64,000 nt of DNA from CAYHPY01 sp964358485 (GCA_964358485.1 CAYHPY010000005.1:25802-89801), one strand, 5' to 3'. Counted from the first letter of the stretch, positions 25,708 to 34,904 are shown. The notes: a model not told the origin generated them from the letters alone. Made by a program: numbers and translations.

Positions 25708-28031
25708 GCCACGCCCCCGACCGCCGTGGTCGAATCCGCCAGAAAGGAGTAAGCCGCGATCTGGTCATGAATGTCGTCCGGCAGGGGATGGCCCGGGACC
25801 GCCTCCGGAACCCCGACCTCCGCGCGGACCTTCCCGATCCACTCCAAGGCCTCGGCGTCCAGGCCGAGCCGGAAATAGCAGGCCGCCAGCTCATAATAGA
25901 GGCCGGCCCGCCGAGCGGGCTGAAGCGGCCCGGAGCACCCGCAGGAGACCGCGATCTTGAGGGTTTCCACCGCGCGCTCCGGCTCCCCTTTAATAAGGAG
26001 GATCCGGCTCATCTTGCGGTGCGCCTCGCTTTTGAGGGGATCGGAATTATCGAGCAGTTCGGAGCAGCGCTCATAATACCCCAGGGCCGCGTCCACCTCG
26101 TTGGCGGGGATGTGGCAGTCCCCCAGGCGGCTGAGGATCCTGGCCTTGGAGACTCCCGCCGACTCCTTGCGCTCCCCCAGCAATTCCAGGGAGCGCTTGT
26201 CCCAATGGGCGGCCTGGTCGAAGGAAAAGCGCCGGGCCGCGTCCGCGGCGATGCGGTTGAGAATCGGCAGGGCCTTTTCCGCGTCGCCGGCTTCATAAAG
26301 GTGGTCCGCGGCGCATTCGGACCCGATTTTTCCGGCGGCCAGCGCCCAGTCGGCGGCGCGGCGATGGAACTCCCGGCGCTGTTCCCGGAGCAGGCTGTCG
26401 CGCCCCGCGTCCTGAAAAAGGCAGTGGGCGAAGGAGAAGCGATCCTCCGCCTCCCCCGGACGAATGGACTTGGCCAACAGGCGCTTGGTCACCAAGGCCT
26501 CCAGGACCCGGGAGGTCCCCCCGGCCCCGAACACCGCCTCGAATTCCCCGGGCGGAAATTCCGTCCCCAGGATGCTGGCGGCCTGGACGGCTTTTTTCTC
26601 CTCGGCCGGAAGCTGGTCCAGGCGGGACAACAACAGGGCCTGGACGGTGGAGGGAATTTTCAAGCTGACATCGCCGGCCGACAAGGTCCAGGCCCCTTTC
26701 CTGCGGATCAGTTTCTCCCTTTCCGCCAGGCTCCAGACCAGTTCGGTCAGAAAAAACGGGTTGCCTCCGGCCGAACCAATCAACCGCGCCCGAAAGGGCG
26801 CGGTCAAATTATTTTTTCCGAGAGTTTTTTCCAAAATGTCGTTGCTCTCTTTTTCCAGAAACGGTTTCAGAGAAACCTGCACGAAGTTCTCCGCCGCCGG
26901 CCAGTACGCATTGCGCTCCGCCGAGGGACGGAAGGCGCACAGCAGGAGAATCCGCGCGCCCCGCAGGCGGTTCATCAGAAATCCCAGCAATTCCCAGGAT
27001 CCGGCGTCCGAAAAATGAAGGTCCTCGAGCACCACCGCCAGCGGCGAGGCGGCCGCGGCGCGAACCAATCCCGACTCCAGACCGATGAAAAACCGGTCCT
27101 TCCACCGCGCGTCGTTGTCCGGCGGCAGGCCCGAGGCCTCCGGCAGCTTCCTGGCCAAATCGCGGAAAATCCCGTAGGGGCCGAGCCCCTGGGGCGGGCA
27201 GGTGATCCGGAAAATCCGAACCGCCTCTTTTTCCCCCCGCGCCCGGGCCTTGCCCAGGAATTTCTCAAGCAAGGTGGTCTTGCCCATTCCCGCGTCCCCG
27301 ATCAAGGCCGCCGTGGTGCAGTCTCCGGAGAGCGCGGAGTCCAAGGCGTTTTCCAGCAGGGCCAACTCCCGCTTTCTGCCGATGAAGGCCGGGCGGATGG
27401 CCGCCGGACGCGCGCCGGTGTACTCCCCTTCGGCGGGGCCCAGCACCTCATGCAAATGAAGCGGCTTGACCTTGCCCTTGACCGCCACCGGCTTGAGCGC
27501 TTTGAGCCGAAACCGGCCCCCCACGAGCCGGGCCGTTTCGGCCCCGACCCACACCCGTCCGGCCTGGGCGTGGTGCTCGATGCGGGACGCCGTGTTGACC
27601 GAATCTCCCATCACCGTGAAGGAGCTTTTCTGAAGGGAACCGACTTTCCCCGCCACCGCCTCCCCGGTATTGAGGCCGATCCTCATGGAGACGGTCAGTC
27701 CCCGGGTGTTGCGCAGCTCCGCGCTGAACGCCGCCAGCACGGTCTGCATGCGCAGGGCCGCCTCCACCGCGCGCACGGCGTCGTCCTCCCGGGCGGAAGG
27801 AACCCCGAACAGGGCCATCAGGCAGTCCCCGACGTACTTGTCCACCATGCCGCCGTGGTCATAGACCACCTGGGAGAGCAGTCCGAAGCAATGGTTCATG
27901 ACCGCCCGAACGTCCTCGGAGTCCAGCTTCTCGGACATGGCGGTAAATCCGCTCACGTCGGCGAACATCACCGTGACCAAGCGGCGCTCGGCTTGGCCCA
28001 ACGCCTCCGTTTCCACCCGGGGGTCGGCCAT
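25704..28031 (-). CDS. Class III nucleotidyl cyclase - AAA ATPase - TPR signalling protein
   Basis: This 775-residue multidomain cytoplasmic protein begins with a class III adenylyl/guanylyl cyclase domain (about 15-185): metal Asp25 in VMFADVSGFTAM, the second Asp in DKYVGDCLMALFG, and FTVMGDSVNTASRIE with the Asn/Arg transition-state pair. All look intact. A STAND-like ATPase follows (about 220-500) with P-loop LIGDAGMGKTTLLEKF and Walker-B-like LAVVLEDLHFSD. The rest is alpha-helical TPR repeats. ATG 28031 shares one base with the FIST stop (TGATG). The FIST protein may be the ligand sensor that controls cyclase activity. Confidence 0.92.
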   Translation of the reverse strand: MADPRVETEALGQAERRLVTVMFADVSGFTAMSEKLDSEDVRAVMNHCFGLLSQVVYDHGGMVDKYVGDCLMALFGVPSAREDDAVRAVEAALRMQTVLAAFSAELRNTRGLTVSMRIGLNTGEAVAGKVGSLQKSSFTVMGDSVNTASRIEHHAQAGRVWVGAETARLVGGRFRLKALKPVAVKGKVKPLHLHEVLGPAEGEYTGARPAAIRPAFIGRKRELALLENALDSALSGDCTTAALIGDAGMGKTTLLEKFLGKARARGEKEAVRIFRITCPPQGLGPYGIFRDLARKLPEASGLPPDNDARWKDRFFIGLESGLVRAAAASPLAVVLEDLHFSDAGSWELLGFLMNRLRGARILLLCAFRPSAERNAYWPAAENFVQVSLKPFLEKESNDILEKTLGKNNLTAPFRARLIGSAGGNPFFLTELVWSLAEREKLIRRKGAWTLSAGDVSLKIPSTVQALLLSRLDQLPAEEKKAVQAASILGTEFPPGEFEAVFGAGGTSRVLEALVTKRLLAKSIRPGEAEDRFSFAHCLFQDAGRDSLLREQRREFHRRAADWALAAGKIGSECAADHLYEAGDAEKALPILNRIAADAARRFSFDQAAHWDKRSLELLGERKESAGVSKARILSRLGDCHIPANEVDAALGYYERCSELLDNSDPLKSEAHRKMSRILLIKGEPERAVETLKIAVSCGCSGPLQPARRAGLYYELAACYFRLGLDAEALEWIGKVRAEVGVPEAVPGHPLPDDIHDQIAAYSFLADSTTAVGGVA

Positions 28032-29218
28032 CAATCCCCCAGCACGACGAAGGCGGTGCTGGCGTGGGTGTAGCGGCTGACGCCCCGCCCCCCAGGCCCT
28101 TTGAGCACCCCGATCTCGCTGCCCGAATACATTCCCACCAGGGGAGCCGAGCCGGCGGCCTCGGCGAGCGCCTTGAGCTCGGCTTGAATCAAGCCCTGGG
28201 ACCCGAGCTGGATTTTCCGGCCGTAGCAGTCGAAAACGAGGGCGAGCCGCGCCGTCGAGGGCTTAAGCGCGCGCGCCGCCTCCCGGGCGGCCCGGCGCGT
28301 GTCTTCCAGGATGGAATCGCTCCGGGTCCGGACGAAGACGTAGCGGCGGCCCTCCTGGATCGGGGTTCCGCACAGCACCGTCTTGCGGGCCCGGTCGGCG
28401 CCCCAGAAACCCATCAGCGGGAATTCCTCAAAGCCCTCCTCGAGCTTGCCGCAAGAGACGGAGAACGCCGAGAAGGGAAGGCCGCTGGAACAGGCGACGC
28501 CGAGGGTCTCCTCCAAAACTTCCAATGCCGGCCGGCCGTCGAGTTCCACGAGGATGTTTCCCTTGGCCTTGGTCAAAGTGAACGGTTTGCCCACCGCGAC
28601 GGCCCCATGGGAGAAACCGAAGGATAAACGGAATTCCCCTCCCAGCAACATGGCCGCGCAGCCCCCCGCCAGGACCCGCGTCCCCAGGAATTGTTTGGAC
28701 ACGGGGCTTTGCTCCATGATCAAGCCCGTTCCCGTGCCTCCGCCCACGACCGGGAAATTCTCCCCCAAAACGGAGCGGACTCCGTCCACCAAGCGGGCGC
28801 AATCGCCCATCTGCGGCTCATGAAAGAGGATCAGCAGTTTTCCCGGCCCCTCGAGGGCCGCGGCCGCCCGCTGCGCCGCCGACCGCCCGGCGGCGAAAGC
28901 GTCGTGGGCCAGGCCCGTCCCCAGGCCGAGGCCGGCCCGGATGTCCCCCGACAGGGCCAACAGGACATGAGCCTCTTCCTCCAACGAAGAGCCCAGGATC
29001 GCGCCGTAGGTCGTGCCCCCGATCAAGGGGCAGCCGCCGGAAAGCCGGGATAATTCGGCGACGACTCCCAGGTGCTCCTTTCCGGAGAAAGGGCTGAAAA
29101 GAATCAGAGCCCGGGGCGGGGCGGAAAGGTTGGCGGTCGCGCCTTTCCAGAGCTCGGCGGCCTGGGTGGAAGCCGAGCCCCGCGAGGACGCGCGGCCGAC
29201 GCCGGCGGAAAGCGCCAT
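28031..29218 (-). CDS. FIST domain sensory protein
   Basis: This 395-residue protein is almost entirely the FIST-N (about 20-220) and FIST-C (about 225-385) domains. Evidence: ALILFSPFSGKEH, CPLIGGTTYGAI, VVGGGTGTGLIM, SFGFSHGAVAVGKPFTLTKAKG and the closing LVGMYSGSEIGV / HASTAFVVLGD, a FIST-C hallmark. FIST proteins are thought to bind small ligands such as amino acids and to sit next to signalling enzymes. That is the case here, since the next gene is a cyclase. No membrane segment or fused output domain. It lies 9 bp after the nucleotidyltransferase-like gene. Confidence 0.9.
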   Translation of the reverse strand: MALSAGVGRASSRGSASTQAAELWKGATANLSAPPRALILFSPFSGKEHLGVVAELSRLSGGCPLIGGTTYGAILGSSLEEEAHVLLALSGDIRAGLGLGTGLAHDAFAAGRSAAQRAAAALEGPGKLLILFHEPQMGDCARLVDGVRSVLGENFPVVGGGTGTGLIMEQSPVSKQFLGTRVLAGGCAAMLLGGEFRLSFGFSHGAVAVGKPFTLTKAKGNILVELDGRPALEVLEETLGVACSSGLPFSAFSVSCGKLEEGFEEFPLMGFWGADRARKTVLCGTPIQEGRRYVFVRTRSDSILEDTRRAAREAARALKPSTARLALVFDCYGRKIQLGSQGLIQAELKALAEAAGSAPLVGMYSGSEIGVLKGPGGRGVSRYTHASTAFVVLGD

Positions 29219-29227
29219 GGATCCCGG

Positions 29228-30010
29228 TCAGGCCGCGTCGTAACGGTCGACGCGGGCGGCGAGATCCTCCAGCCATTCATGGAGGCCGGACGCCGCCGAC
29301 CGGACCTCCTCGGGGTCCAACGGGGGCGCCTTGAGACGGAGCTGGAGGACGGCTTGAACGGGACCCGCCTCCAGCTTGAGGCGGGAGCAGGCTTCCCGGA
29401 TGACGGCCGCGGCATATTCGGGAACGTCCTGCTGTTCCAACCTAAGCAGGCTTTTGAGGATGATCAAGGCGGAGTTGAAGGTTTTCATCAGCCCCCGCTC
29501 CAAGGCCTCCGGCTCGGCCCCCGCGGTAAGCCAGGACCGCAGCATCAGCAGGCGCCCGCGCAGTTCGTATTCCAGTTGATGGCGGAGATTCACCGGATTG
29601 ATCGTCAAGCCGGAGAGAAAATCCTTGCCGGCCAGGACGCGCCGGCGTTTCTGCATTTCCAGGAACTCCATCGGGAAGACGTCCTGGGCCTGGGTGATTT
29701 CCTGATCGGTGAGAAACAGAGGGGACACCCGATTGCTCTCGATCCATTCCCGGAACCCCTTGCGGCTGAAGGATCCATGCCCGGGGTCGACGGAGTCGAG
29801 CACGGCCAAAACGTTGATGTCGGATATGTCGGGGCGATATTCCAGGCCCGCGGCGCTCCCGTAGAGGATGAGGGCTTTGAGGTTCAGGCCGAAATTGCTT
29901 TCAAAAACCTTCTTCAACTCCATCAGCCGGCTTTCGGGAATCGTCTCCGCTTCTTGCGTTTCGGTGCCCATCGTCGCAGGAACCTCCTCGTCCGGGGCCG
30001 ACTTTACCAT
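29228..30010 (-). CDS. Nucleotidyltransferase-fold protein with altered active site
   Basis: This 260-residue protein has an N-terminal Pol-beta-type nucleotidyltransferase motif near residues 45-70, LILYGSAAGLEYRPDISDINVLAVLD. In active enzymes the GS is followed by DxD; here the motif reads S-D-I-N, so the second metal Asp is Asn. The C-terminal ~140 residues are helical and include RLLMLRSWLTAGA and HEWLEDLAARVDRY. It may be a pseudoenzyme or a nucleotide-binding regulator. ATG 30010 has AGGA 3 nt upstream. It heads the FIST/cyclase operon, divergent from a barrel protein gene. Confidence 0.75.
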   Translation of the reverse strand: MVKSAPDEEVPATMGTETQEAETIPESRLMELKKVFESNFGLNLKALILYGSAAGLEYRPDISDINVLAVLDSVDPGHGSFSRKGFREWIESNRVSPLFLTDQEITQAQDVFPMEFLEMQKRRRVLAGKDFLSGLTINPVNLRHQLEYELRGRLLMLRSWLTAGAEPEALERGLMKTFNSALIILKSLLRLEQQDVPEYAAAVIREACSRLKLEAGPVQAVLQLRLKAPPLDPEEVRSAASGLHEWLEDLAARVDRYDAA

Positions 30011-30035
30011 TTATCCTGGCGCCCCGGCGATAGAG

Positions 30036-30045
30036 ATGATATCAT
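30036..30045. promoter_or_regulatory. Shared palindromic -10 of a divergent promoter
   Basis: ATGATATCAT is its own reverse complement and offers a TATCAT -10 in both directions: 11 nt before ATG 30057 on the plus strand and 25 nt before ATG 30010 on the minus strand. The two genes may compete for polymerase. Confidence 0.4.
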
Positions 30046-30056
30046 TGCTTCCGTCA

Positions 30057-30734
30057 ATGAAATCCAGGAATATTTCGGCTGCGGCCCTGCTCTTTCTGGC
30101 CCTGGGACCCGCCCCCCGGGCCTTCGCAGCCCCGGGGCAATGGTCCCTCACGCTGACCCCGGGCTGGGCCGCGCCGGCGGGCCACAGCGGCAAGGGAGAC
30201 CGCTTCCAGGATGAAAACGGCGGGTCCTTCCACATGGGCGCCGGGCTTAATTACGAGCTGGAGGAATTCGGCTGGTTCGGGGTGGAAATGGGCCTCTCCA
30301 CCGGCCACAAGTTCGAGGGCCGCTTCGACCGCCTGGACCTCGACGGCGACCGGACCAACGATTCGGTCACCTACACCTCGGACATGAAGACCGTCTCGTT
30401 TCACCTCACCCCGATCATGAAGGTCGGGGGAAGCTTCGATGCGGACATCCGCTACTACTTCAGCCTTGGGGCGGGACCTTATTTTTATTGGAGGGACGCG
30501 GGAACGGCCGTGGTCTCGGGCGCGGGAACCACCGGGGCCAGCCTGGACGGGAGGACCGTCCCCTTCGCGAACTCCTCCCACGCCTACATGGGCTTCAACA
30601 TCGGCCACGGCCTGGGATATGAGGTGGCCGATCACGTGGAGCTGGGGATGGACATCCGCTACCACATGGTCTTCCGCCCCGGAGAGCTCTCCGGGATCAT
30701 CATCCCGGGCGGGCGGCTGACGGTGCTTTTCTGA
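30057..30734 (+). CDS. Secreted beta-barrel-like outer membrane protein, paralogue 1
   Basis: This 225-residue protein has a signal peptide (ISAAALLFLALGPAPRAFA, cleavage near 24). Alternating beta-strand patterns run throughout and it ends in a phenylalanine (GGRLTVLF), as outer-membrane barrels do. Strands such as WFGVEMGLSTGHKF, YYFSLGAGPYFYW and HVELGMDIRYHMVF fit the OmpA/OmpW-size eight-strand barrel class. A similar protein lies at 57129-57812, with equivalent FGAELSMGTGH and VDLRYHHVY. Its stop shares one base with the thioesterase start (TGATG). Confidence 0.75.
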   Translation: MKSRNISAAALLFLALGPAPRAFAAPGQWSLTLTPGWAAPAGHSGKGDRFQDENGGSFHMGAGLNYELEEFGWFGVEMGLSTGHKFEGRFDRLDLDGDRTNDSVTYTSDMKTVSFHLTPIMKVGGSFDADIRYYFSLGAGPYFYWRDAGTAVVSGAGTTGASLDGRTVPFANSSHAYMGFNIGHGLGYEVADHVELGMDIRYHMVFRPGELSGIIIPGGRLTVLF

Positions 30735-31216
30735 TGAATACTCCCAAGGCCAAGCCCGTCCGCGAGTCGGTCACCCGCGTGGCCGACCTGATGTCCCCCC
30801 CGGACGCCAACATCCGCGGCTCGGTCTTCGGGGGCAAGATTCTCCAGATGGTCGACAAGGCGGCCGCCGTTTGCGCCATGCGCCATTCGGGCATGTCCTG
30901 CGTGACCGTCGCCATGGACCGCGTGGAGTTCCTGGTTCCGATCACGATCAGTGATTTCGTGATCGTTGAGGCCCGCCCGAACTTCGCGGGCAAGACCTCC
31001 CTGGAGATCGGCGTGGAGGTGTACGCGGAAAATCTGACGACCGGGGAGCGCCGGCACGCCAACTCCTGCCTGGTCACCATGGTCGCGGTGGATTCCGAAG
31101 GCCGGCCGGCCTCCGTTCCCGGCCTGATCCTGGAGACGCCCGAGGAAAAGGAGCGGCACGCCGCGGCCGAGGCCCGCCGCCGGGCCCGCCACGCCCCGCC
31201 CGGGCCGGGAAAATGA
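30734..31216 (+). CDS. Acyl-CoA thioesterase (hotdog fold, YciA/BACH type)
   Basis: This 160-residue cytosolic hotdog protein has the YciA/BACH layout: MSPPDANIRGSVFGGKILQMVDKAAAVCAM carries the catalytic Asn/Asp helix, VTVAMDRVEFLVPI the next strand, and AGKTSLEIGVEVYAENLTTGE and SCLVTMVAVD the rest of the sheet. It should hydrolyse acyl-CoA thioesters. The Lys/Arg/Ala-rich C-terminal tail is not conserved. It sits between a barrel protein and an ASCH protein, joined by TGATG and ATGA overlaps, and has no obvious pathway partner here. Confidence 0.9.
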   Translation: MNTPKAKPVRESVTRVADLMSPPDANIRGSVFGGKILQMVDKAAAVCAMRHSGMSCVTVAMDRVEFLVPITISDFVIVEARPNFAGKTSLEIGVEVYAENLTTGERRHANSCLVTMVAVDSEGRPASVPGLILETPEEKERHAAAEARRRARHAPPGPGK

Positions 31217-31632
31217 AGCGCCCCCGCTTCATCTCGAAATTCGGCTGGGAGGGCGACGGGGGGATCGGAGAAAAGCTCATCCAGCAGATCCAGCACGGCA
31301 TCAAGACCGCCACCGCCTGCCCGAAACTGCTCTACACCGCCCAGGAGCTCAAGGAGCTCCACGCCAGCGTCGGAAAGATCGTCACCGTCGTGGACAAGCG
31401 CGACCAGCCCCGGGCCCAGATCAAACAGCTCGAGATTTTCGAAACCCCCTTCGGAAATCCGGACCTCCGGCTCGTCAAAGGGGAAGGCTGCTCGGAGCCG
31501 GGCCAATGGCGCCGCAAACACCGCCATGTCTGGGACGACCTGTTCGAGAAGGCCGGTAAGACCCTGGACAACGACACCATCCTGGTCGTCGAGCTTTTCA
31601 TGCGCTGGCCGCCCATCGCGGGACACAATTGA
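31213..31632 (+). CDS. ASCH-domain-like small protein
   Basis: This 139-residue protein has features of the ASCH/PUA-like fold: GIKTATACPK at about 29-38 corresponds to the KxxT region of ASCH proteins, VGKIVTVVDKRDQPRAQIKQLEI gives the beta-strands, and GEGCSEPGQWRRKHRHVW is the conserved acidic-aromatic helix. ASCH proteins bind RNA or nucleosides or act as amidohydrolases; the role here is not known. Its ATGA overlap with the thioesterase suggests co-translation. Confidence 0.65.
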   Translation: MKRPRFISKFGWEGDGGIGEKLIQQIQHGIKTATACPKLLYTAQELKELHASVGKIVTVVDKRDQPRAQIKQLEIFETPFGNPDLRLVKGEGCSEPGQWRRKHRHVWDDLFEKAGKTLDNDTILVVELFMRWPPIAGHN

Positions 31633-31633
31633 A

Positions 31634-32464
31634 ATGATTTCGCTCTTCCTGCCCCTGCTCCTCGGCGCCTGCGCCCAGGAACCCTCCCCGGCGGTCCTGC
31701 TCCGCGCTTACTCGCACAACGACTACCTCCAGGCCCGGCCCCTGCTGGACGCCCTGGACCGGGGCTTTTTCGGAGTCGAGGCCGACGTCCATCTTAAGGA
31801 CGGGGAACTCCTGATCGGACATGAGGCGGGGGACCTCAAGGCCGGCGTCACGCTGAAAAAACTTTACCTGGACCCGCTTCTGGCTCGGGCGCGGGCGACC
31901 GGCGGCAAGATCCACCCCGGGGGCCCGAAAGGTTTTTTGCTCATGGTCGAATTCAAGTCCGACGGGGACGCCTCCTACCGGGTCCTGCGGGAACAGCTCA
32001 AGGACTACGAGGAAATGCTGACGGTCTTCACCGACGACGCCGTCGAGGAGCGCGCGATCACCATTCTCATTTCCGGAAAGCGCCCGGAACGCCTGCTCCT
32101 GGAGGAACCGGCCCGTCCCGCCGCCTTGGACGGGAATTTCGGGGATTTCGACCGGACGGAAAAAACCCTGTTTCCCGTCATCAGCGACTACTGGTGGAAA
32201 ATCCTCGGCCCCAAGGGAACCTTGGACCGGATCGCCCTGGCCCGGCTCAAGCACTTCGCGCAACGGGCCCACGACCGCGGCCGCCAAATCCGTTTTTACG
32301 GCGCGCCGAACGCCGAATGGTCCTGGCGGCTGCTCTACGAGGCGGGGATCGACCGGATCAACGCCGACGATCTGGAGGGCCTGCGGAAATTCCTCCTGTC
32401 CCGGGAGCCCCGCCCCATCGACCGCGCGGAAAACGCGGTCGGCCTTATCGCCGCGCCGCTTTGA
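31634..32464 (+). CDS. Phosphodiesterase-like lipoprotein (PLC/GDPD-like TIM barrel)
   Basis: This 276-residue protein has a very short lipoprotein signal: MISLFLPLLLGAC, acylated Cys at 13. The mature part resembles the PI-PLC-like/AIM6 branch: AYSHNDYLQARPLLDALDRGFFGVEADVHL carries the His and acidic metal ligands, followed by ELLIGHE, a second His, and LMVEFKSDGD. SHND replaces the HRG of canonical GDPD. Location is probably the periplasmic face of a membrane. It starts one base after the ASCH gene stop and ends 20 bp inside the convergent AlgJ-like gene. Confidence 0.78.
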   Translation: MISLFLPLLLGACAQEPSPAVLLRAYSHNDYLQARPLLDALDRGFFGVEADVHLKDGELLIGHEAGDLKAGVTLKKLYLDPLLARARATGGKIHPGGPKGFLLMVEFKSDGDASYRVLREQLKDYEEMLTVFTDDAVEERAITILISGKRPERLLLEEPARPAALDGNFGDFDRTEKTLFPVISDYWWKILGPKGTLDRIALARLKHFAQRAHDRGRQIRFYGAPNAEWSWRLLYEAGIDRINADDLEGLRKFLLSREPRPIDRAENAVGLIAAPL

Positions 32465-33506
32465 CCGCCCGCTCCAAAGCCAGTTCCACCCCGGTCGCGT
32501 TCCAATGCGTGTCGGCCGGATAATACACCGGCTCCGGGGCGGACTTAAAAGGCTCCCAAAGACGAATCACCTTCACCCCCCGCTTTTCCACCACGTCGCA
32601 CAGGCGCGATAAAAAACCGTCGTAGGCGCCATGAACCTTGGGGTCGTGGTAGAGGCTCATGGCGTTGGGGACCGGCATGAAGACCAAGGTCGCGTCGAAC
32701 CGGTGCCGAAGCTGGGCGGCCTGGGAGGCCACGGTGTCGGCCATGCGGGCCACGGCGTCCTCGGGATGGGGCCGGTAAAAACTGGAGAGCAAGGACGGCT
32801 CCGCCTCCTGGCGGGAGAACAGGCGCGGCGGGTTCACGGTGTAAGCGGGGGTCTGGGCGGGCATCCGGCCGAACCAGCGGTACAGGGCGGTGTTGACGGC
32901 CTCGATATACGGCGCGGTCGCGTCGCTGTTGTACAGAAGAAAACGCTGTCGCTTGTCGGTTTCCCCGAGCCAGCGTTCCCAGACTTGAGCGACGAAGGGA
33001 AACAACGGGTCCCGCCCCGGCCCTTCGCGCCCCGGGCAGGCGGCGGGCGTCTCAAAACGCTCCACCAAGGACCGCTCCACGCTTTCCATGATCAGGACGC
33101 GGGGGCGGCGGGGTTTGCCCGCCAGGGCCTCCTCCATCATGCAGACCGGAGACGGCGCGGCCCAGCCGCCGAAATAGACCGGCTCCCTTAGGCGGGCCCC
33201 CAGCATCAACGGCAGGGCCGGATGCCCGCGCCGGTCGGCCATGAAGCTGTCCCCCAGGACGAAGACCCGGTGAGCGTCCGCCAGTTCCGCGGGCGTGTTC
33301 TCCAGGCGCGGCCCCACCTCCGGGGGCAGGCGGACGGGGCGAAAGTCCCGCACCTTGGCCTCCCGGTAAAGGTCGCCGTAGTCCATGCTGGCCTTGCAGA
33401 GGGTCTTCATGGTGTAGGAGTAGGGCGACTTGCTCATCACGAACACCCAGAGCGCTCCGGCGGCGGCCAGGCGAAAGAGATTGAGGAGTATGGAGTCGGC
33501 GATCAT
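32445..33506 (-). CDS. AlgJ/AlgX-like SGNH protein for polysaccharide O-acylation
   Basis: This 353-residue protein has an N-terminal membrane anchor (about 1-22, IADSILLNLFRLAAAGALWVFV) and an SGNH-hydrolase-like domain: VFVLGDSFMADRRG near 85-98 gives the nucleophile Ser, and YPADTHWNATG near the C-terminus gives the DxxH pair, as in the ALGX/ALGJ family. It follows an MBOAT gene with a TAATG overlap, which is the standard arrangement: MBOAT moves acetyl groups across the membrane and the SGNH protein attaches them to an exopolysaccharide. No polymerase genes lie in this window, so the polysaccharide is unknown. Confidence 0.85.
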   Translation of the reverse strand: MIADSILLNLFRLAAAGALWVFVMSKSPYSYTMKTLCKASMDYGDLYREAKVRDFRPVRLPPEVGPRLENTPAELADAHRVFVLGDSFMADRRGHPALPLMLGARLREPVYFGGWAAPSPVCMMEEALAGKPRRPRVLIMESVERSLVERFETPAACPGREGPGRDPLFPFVAQVWERWLGETDKRQRFLLYNSDATAPYIEAVNTALYRWFGRMPAQTPAYTVNPPRLFSRQEAEPSLLSSFYRPHPEDAVARMADTVASQAAQLRHRFDATLVFMPVPNAMSLYHDPKVHGAYDGFLSRLCDVVEKRGVKVIRLWEPFKSAPEPVYYPADTHWNATGVELALERAVKAARR

Positions 33507-34894
33507 TAAAATTGAAAGTAGATGAAGCTCTGGGACTCCATGACCCCGAACGCCCCCAGGGCCAGCGCCAGCCCGCCCGCGAAAGCCCAGCGCAGGCTCC
33601 GGGGGTGCTTGGCGCCGAATTCCCCGATCCCGCGGCCGTTTTCCGAATGATCCACGATCCACAGAAGAGCCAATCCCGCCAGGCACACCGCCGCGCGCCG
33701 GGGCTCCAAGCCGAAACTCCCGTCCCAGGTCCGCGGGTCGAAGGTCCGCGCCAGGATCGTGAAGGCCTCCCCCACGCTCCTAGCCCGGAAGAAGACCCAG
33801 GCAAGAGCCACGGCGTGGAAGGTGGCCGCGACCCCCAACCAACGGGGCGGCGCCCGCTTGGTCCCTTCGGAAGTCAACCGGTAAAGCCCGTGCAGCAGCC
33901 CCCAGCACACAAAGGTCCAGTTGGCCCCGTGCCACAGCCCGCTCACCAGAAACACGATCATGACATTGGCCGCCCACCGCCGAGGGCCGACCTGATTGCC
34001 CCCCAAGGGCAGGTACAGGTAATCCCGGAACCAGGAGGACAGGGAGATGTGCCAGCGCCGCCAGAACTCCCCGATGGAGGCCGAGCCGTAGGGCGCGTCG
34101 AAATTCTTCATGAGGTCGATGCCCAGAACCTTGGCGACGCCGCGGGCGACGTCGGAGTAGCCTGAGAAGTCGCAGTAGATTTGGAAGGTAAAGGCGTAGG
34201 TGGCCAGGGCCAAAGCCCCCCCGGAGGCTTGGACGGGGTGTCCGTAGGCGGCGTCCACGAGGGGAGACAGGTTATCGGCCACCACCATCTTTTTGAACAG
34301 GCCCCACAGCATCAACCCCATGCCGGCCAGCGCGCGGCGGTGCTCGAACTTCTGTTCCGCGCGAAATTGCCCGATCAAGTGGCCCGGACGCTCGATGGGG
34401 CCGGCCACCAACTGGGGAAAGAACAGAACATAGAGCGCGAAAATGCCGGGATGGCGCTCCGCCTTGACCTTGCCGCGGTAGAGGTCGATGGTGTAGGCCA
34501 TGGACTGGAAGGTATGGAAGGAGAGGCCGATGGGCAGGGCCACTTTCAGGGCGGGCGCGGCGTAATCCAGCCCAAGGCGGCCGAGCGCGGGCGCCAGGCT
34601 CTCGGCGAAAAAGCCGAAGTACTTGAACCAGCACAAAATCCCCAGGTTGCAGGCCAGGCTGACGGCCAAGGTCAGGCGCCGCTCCAGACCTTGGGCCCGC
34701 TCCAGGACCAATCCGGCCATGTAGTCCACCGCGATGACCAGAAAGAGGATGAGGATGTACTTGGGGATGAAGACCATGTAGAAATAACAGCTGGCGGCCA
34801 GGAGGAAGGCCCAACGGAAGCGATGCGGCATGGAGAAGTGGGCCGCGACGACCATGATGAAGTAAAGGGCGAATTCTAGGGAGTTGAACAGCAC
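33506..34894 (-). CDS. MBOAT family O-acyltransferase (AlgI-like)
   Basis: This 462-residue polytopic membrane protein starts at GTG 34894. The N-terminus MLFNSLEFALYFIMVV is the classic AlgI/DltB-like start. Other signatures are FKYFGFF, GLSFHTFQSMAYTIDLYRG, FFPQLVAGPIERPG, RRWHISLSSWFRDYLYLPLGGN with a conserved His, and FLVSGLWHGANWTFVCWGLLHG with the catalytic His. About eleven membrane helices. It transfers acetyl from a cytoplasmic donor to an extracytoplasmic acceptor and is paired with the AlgJ-like gene. Confidence 0.95.
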   Translation of the reverse strand: MLFNSLEFALYFIMVVAAHFSMPHRFRWAFLLAASCYFYMVFIPKYILILFLVIAVDYMAGLVLERAQGLERRLTLAVSLACNLGILCWFKYFGFFAESLAPALGRLGLDYAAPALKVALPIGLSFHTFQSMAYTIDLYRGKVKAERHPGIFALYVLFFPQLVAGPIERPGHLIGQFRAEQKFEHRRALAGMGLMLWGLFKKMVVADNLSPLVDAAYGHPVQASGGALALATYAFTFQIYCDFSGYSDVARGVAKVLGIDLMKNFDAPYGSASIGEFWRRWHISLSSWFRDYLYLPLGGNQVGPRRWAANVMIVFLVSGLWHGANWTFVCWGLLHGLYRLTSEGTKRAPPRWLGVAATFHAVALAWVFFRARSVGEAFTILARTFDPRTWDGSFGLEPRRAAVCLAGLALLWIVDHSENGRGIGEFGAKHPRSLRWAFAGGLALALGAFGVMESQSFIYFQF

Positions 34895-34904
34895 GGGCAG
34901 TTCA

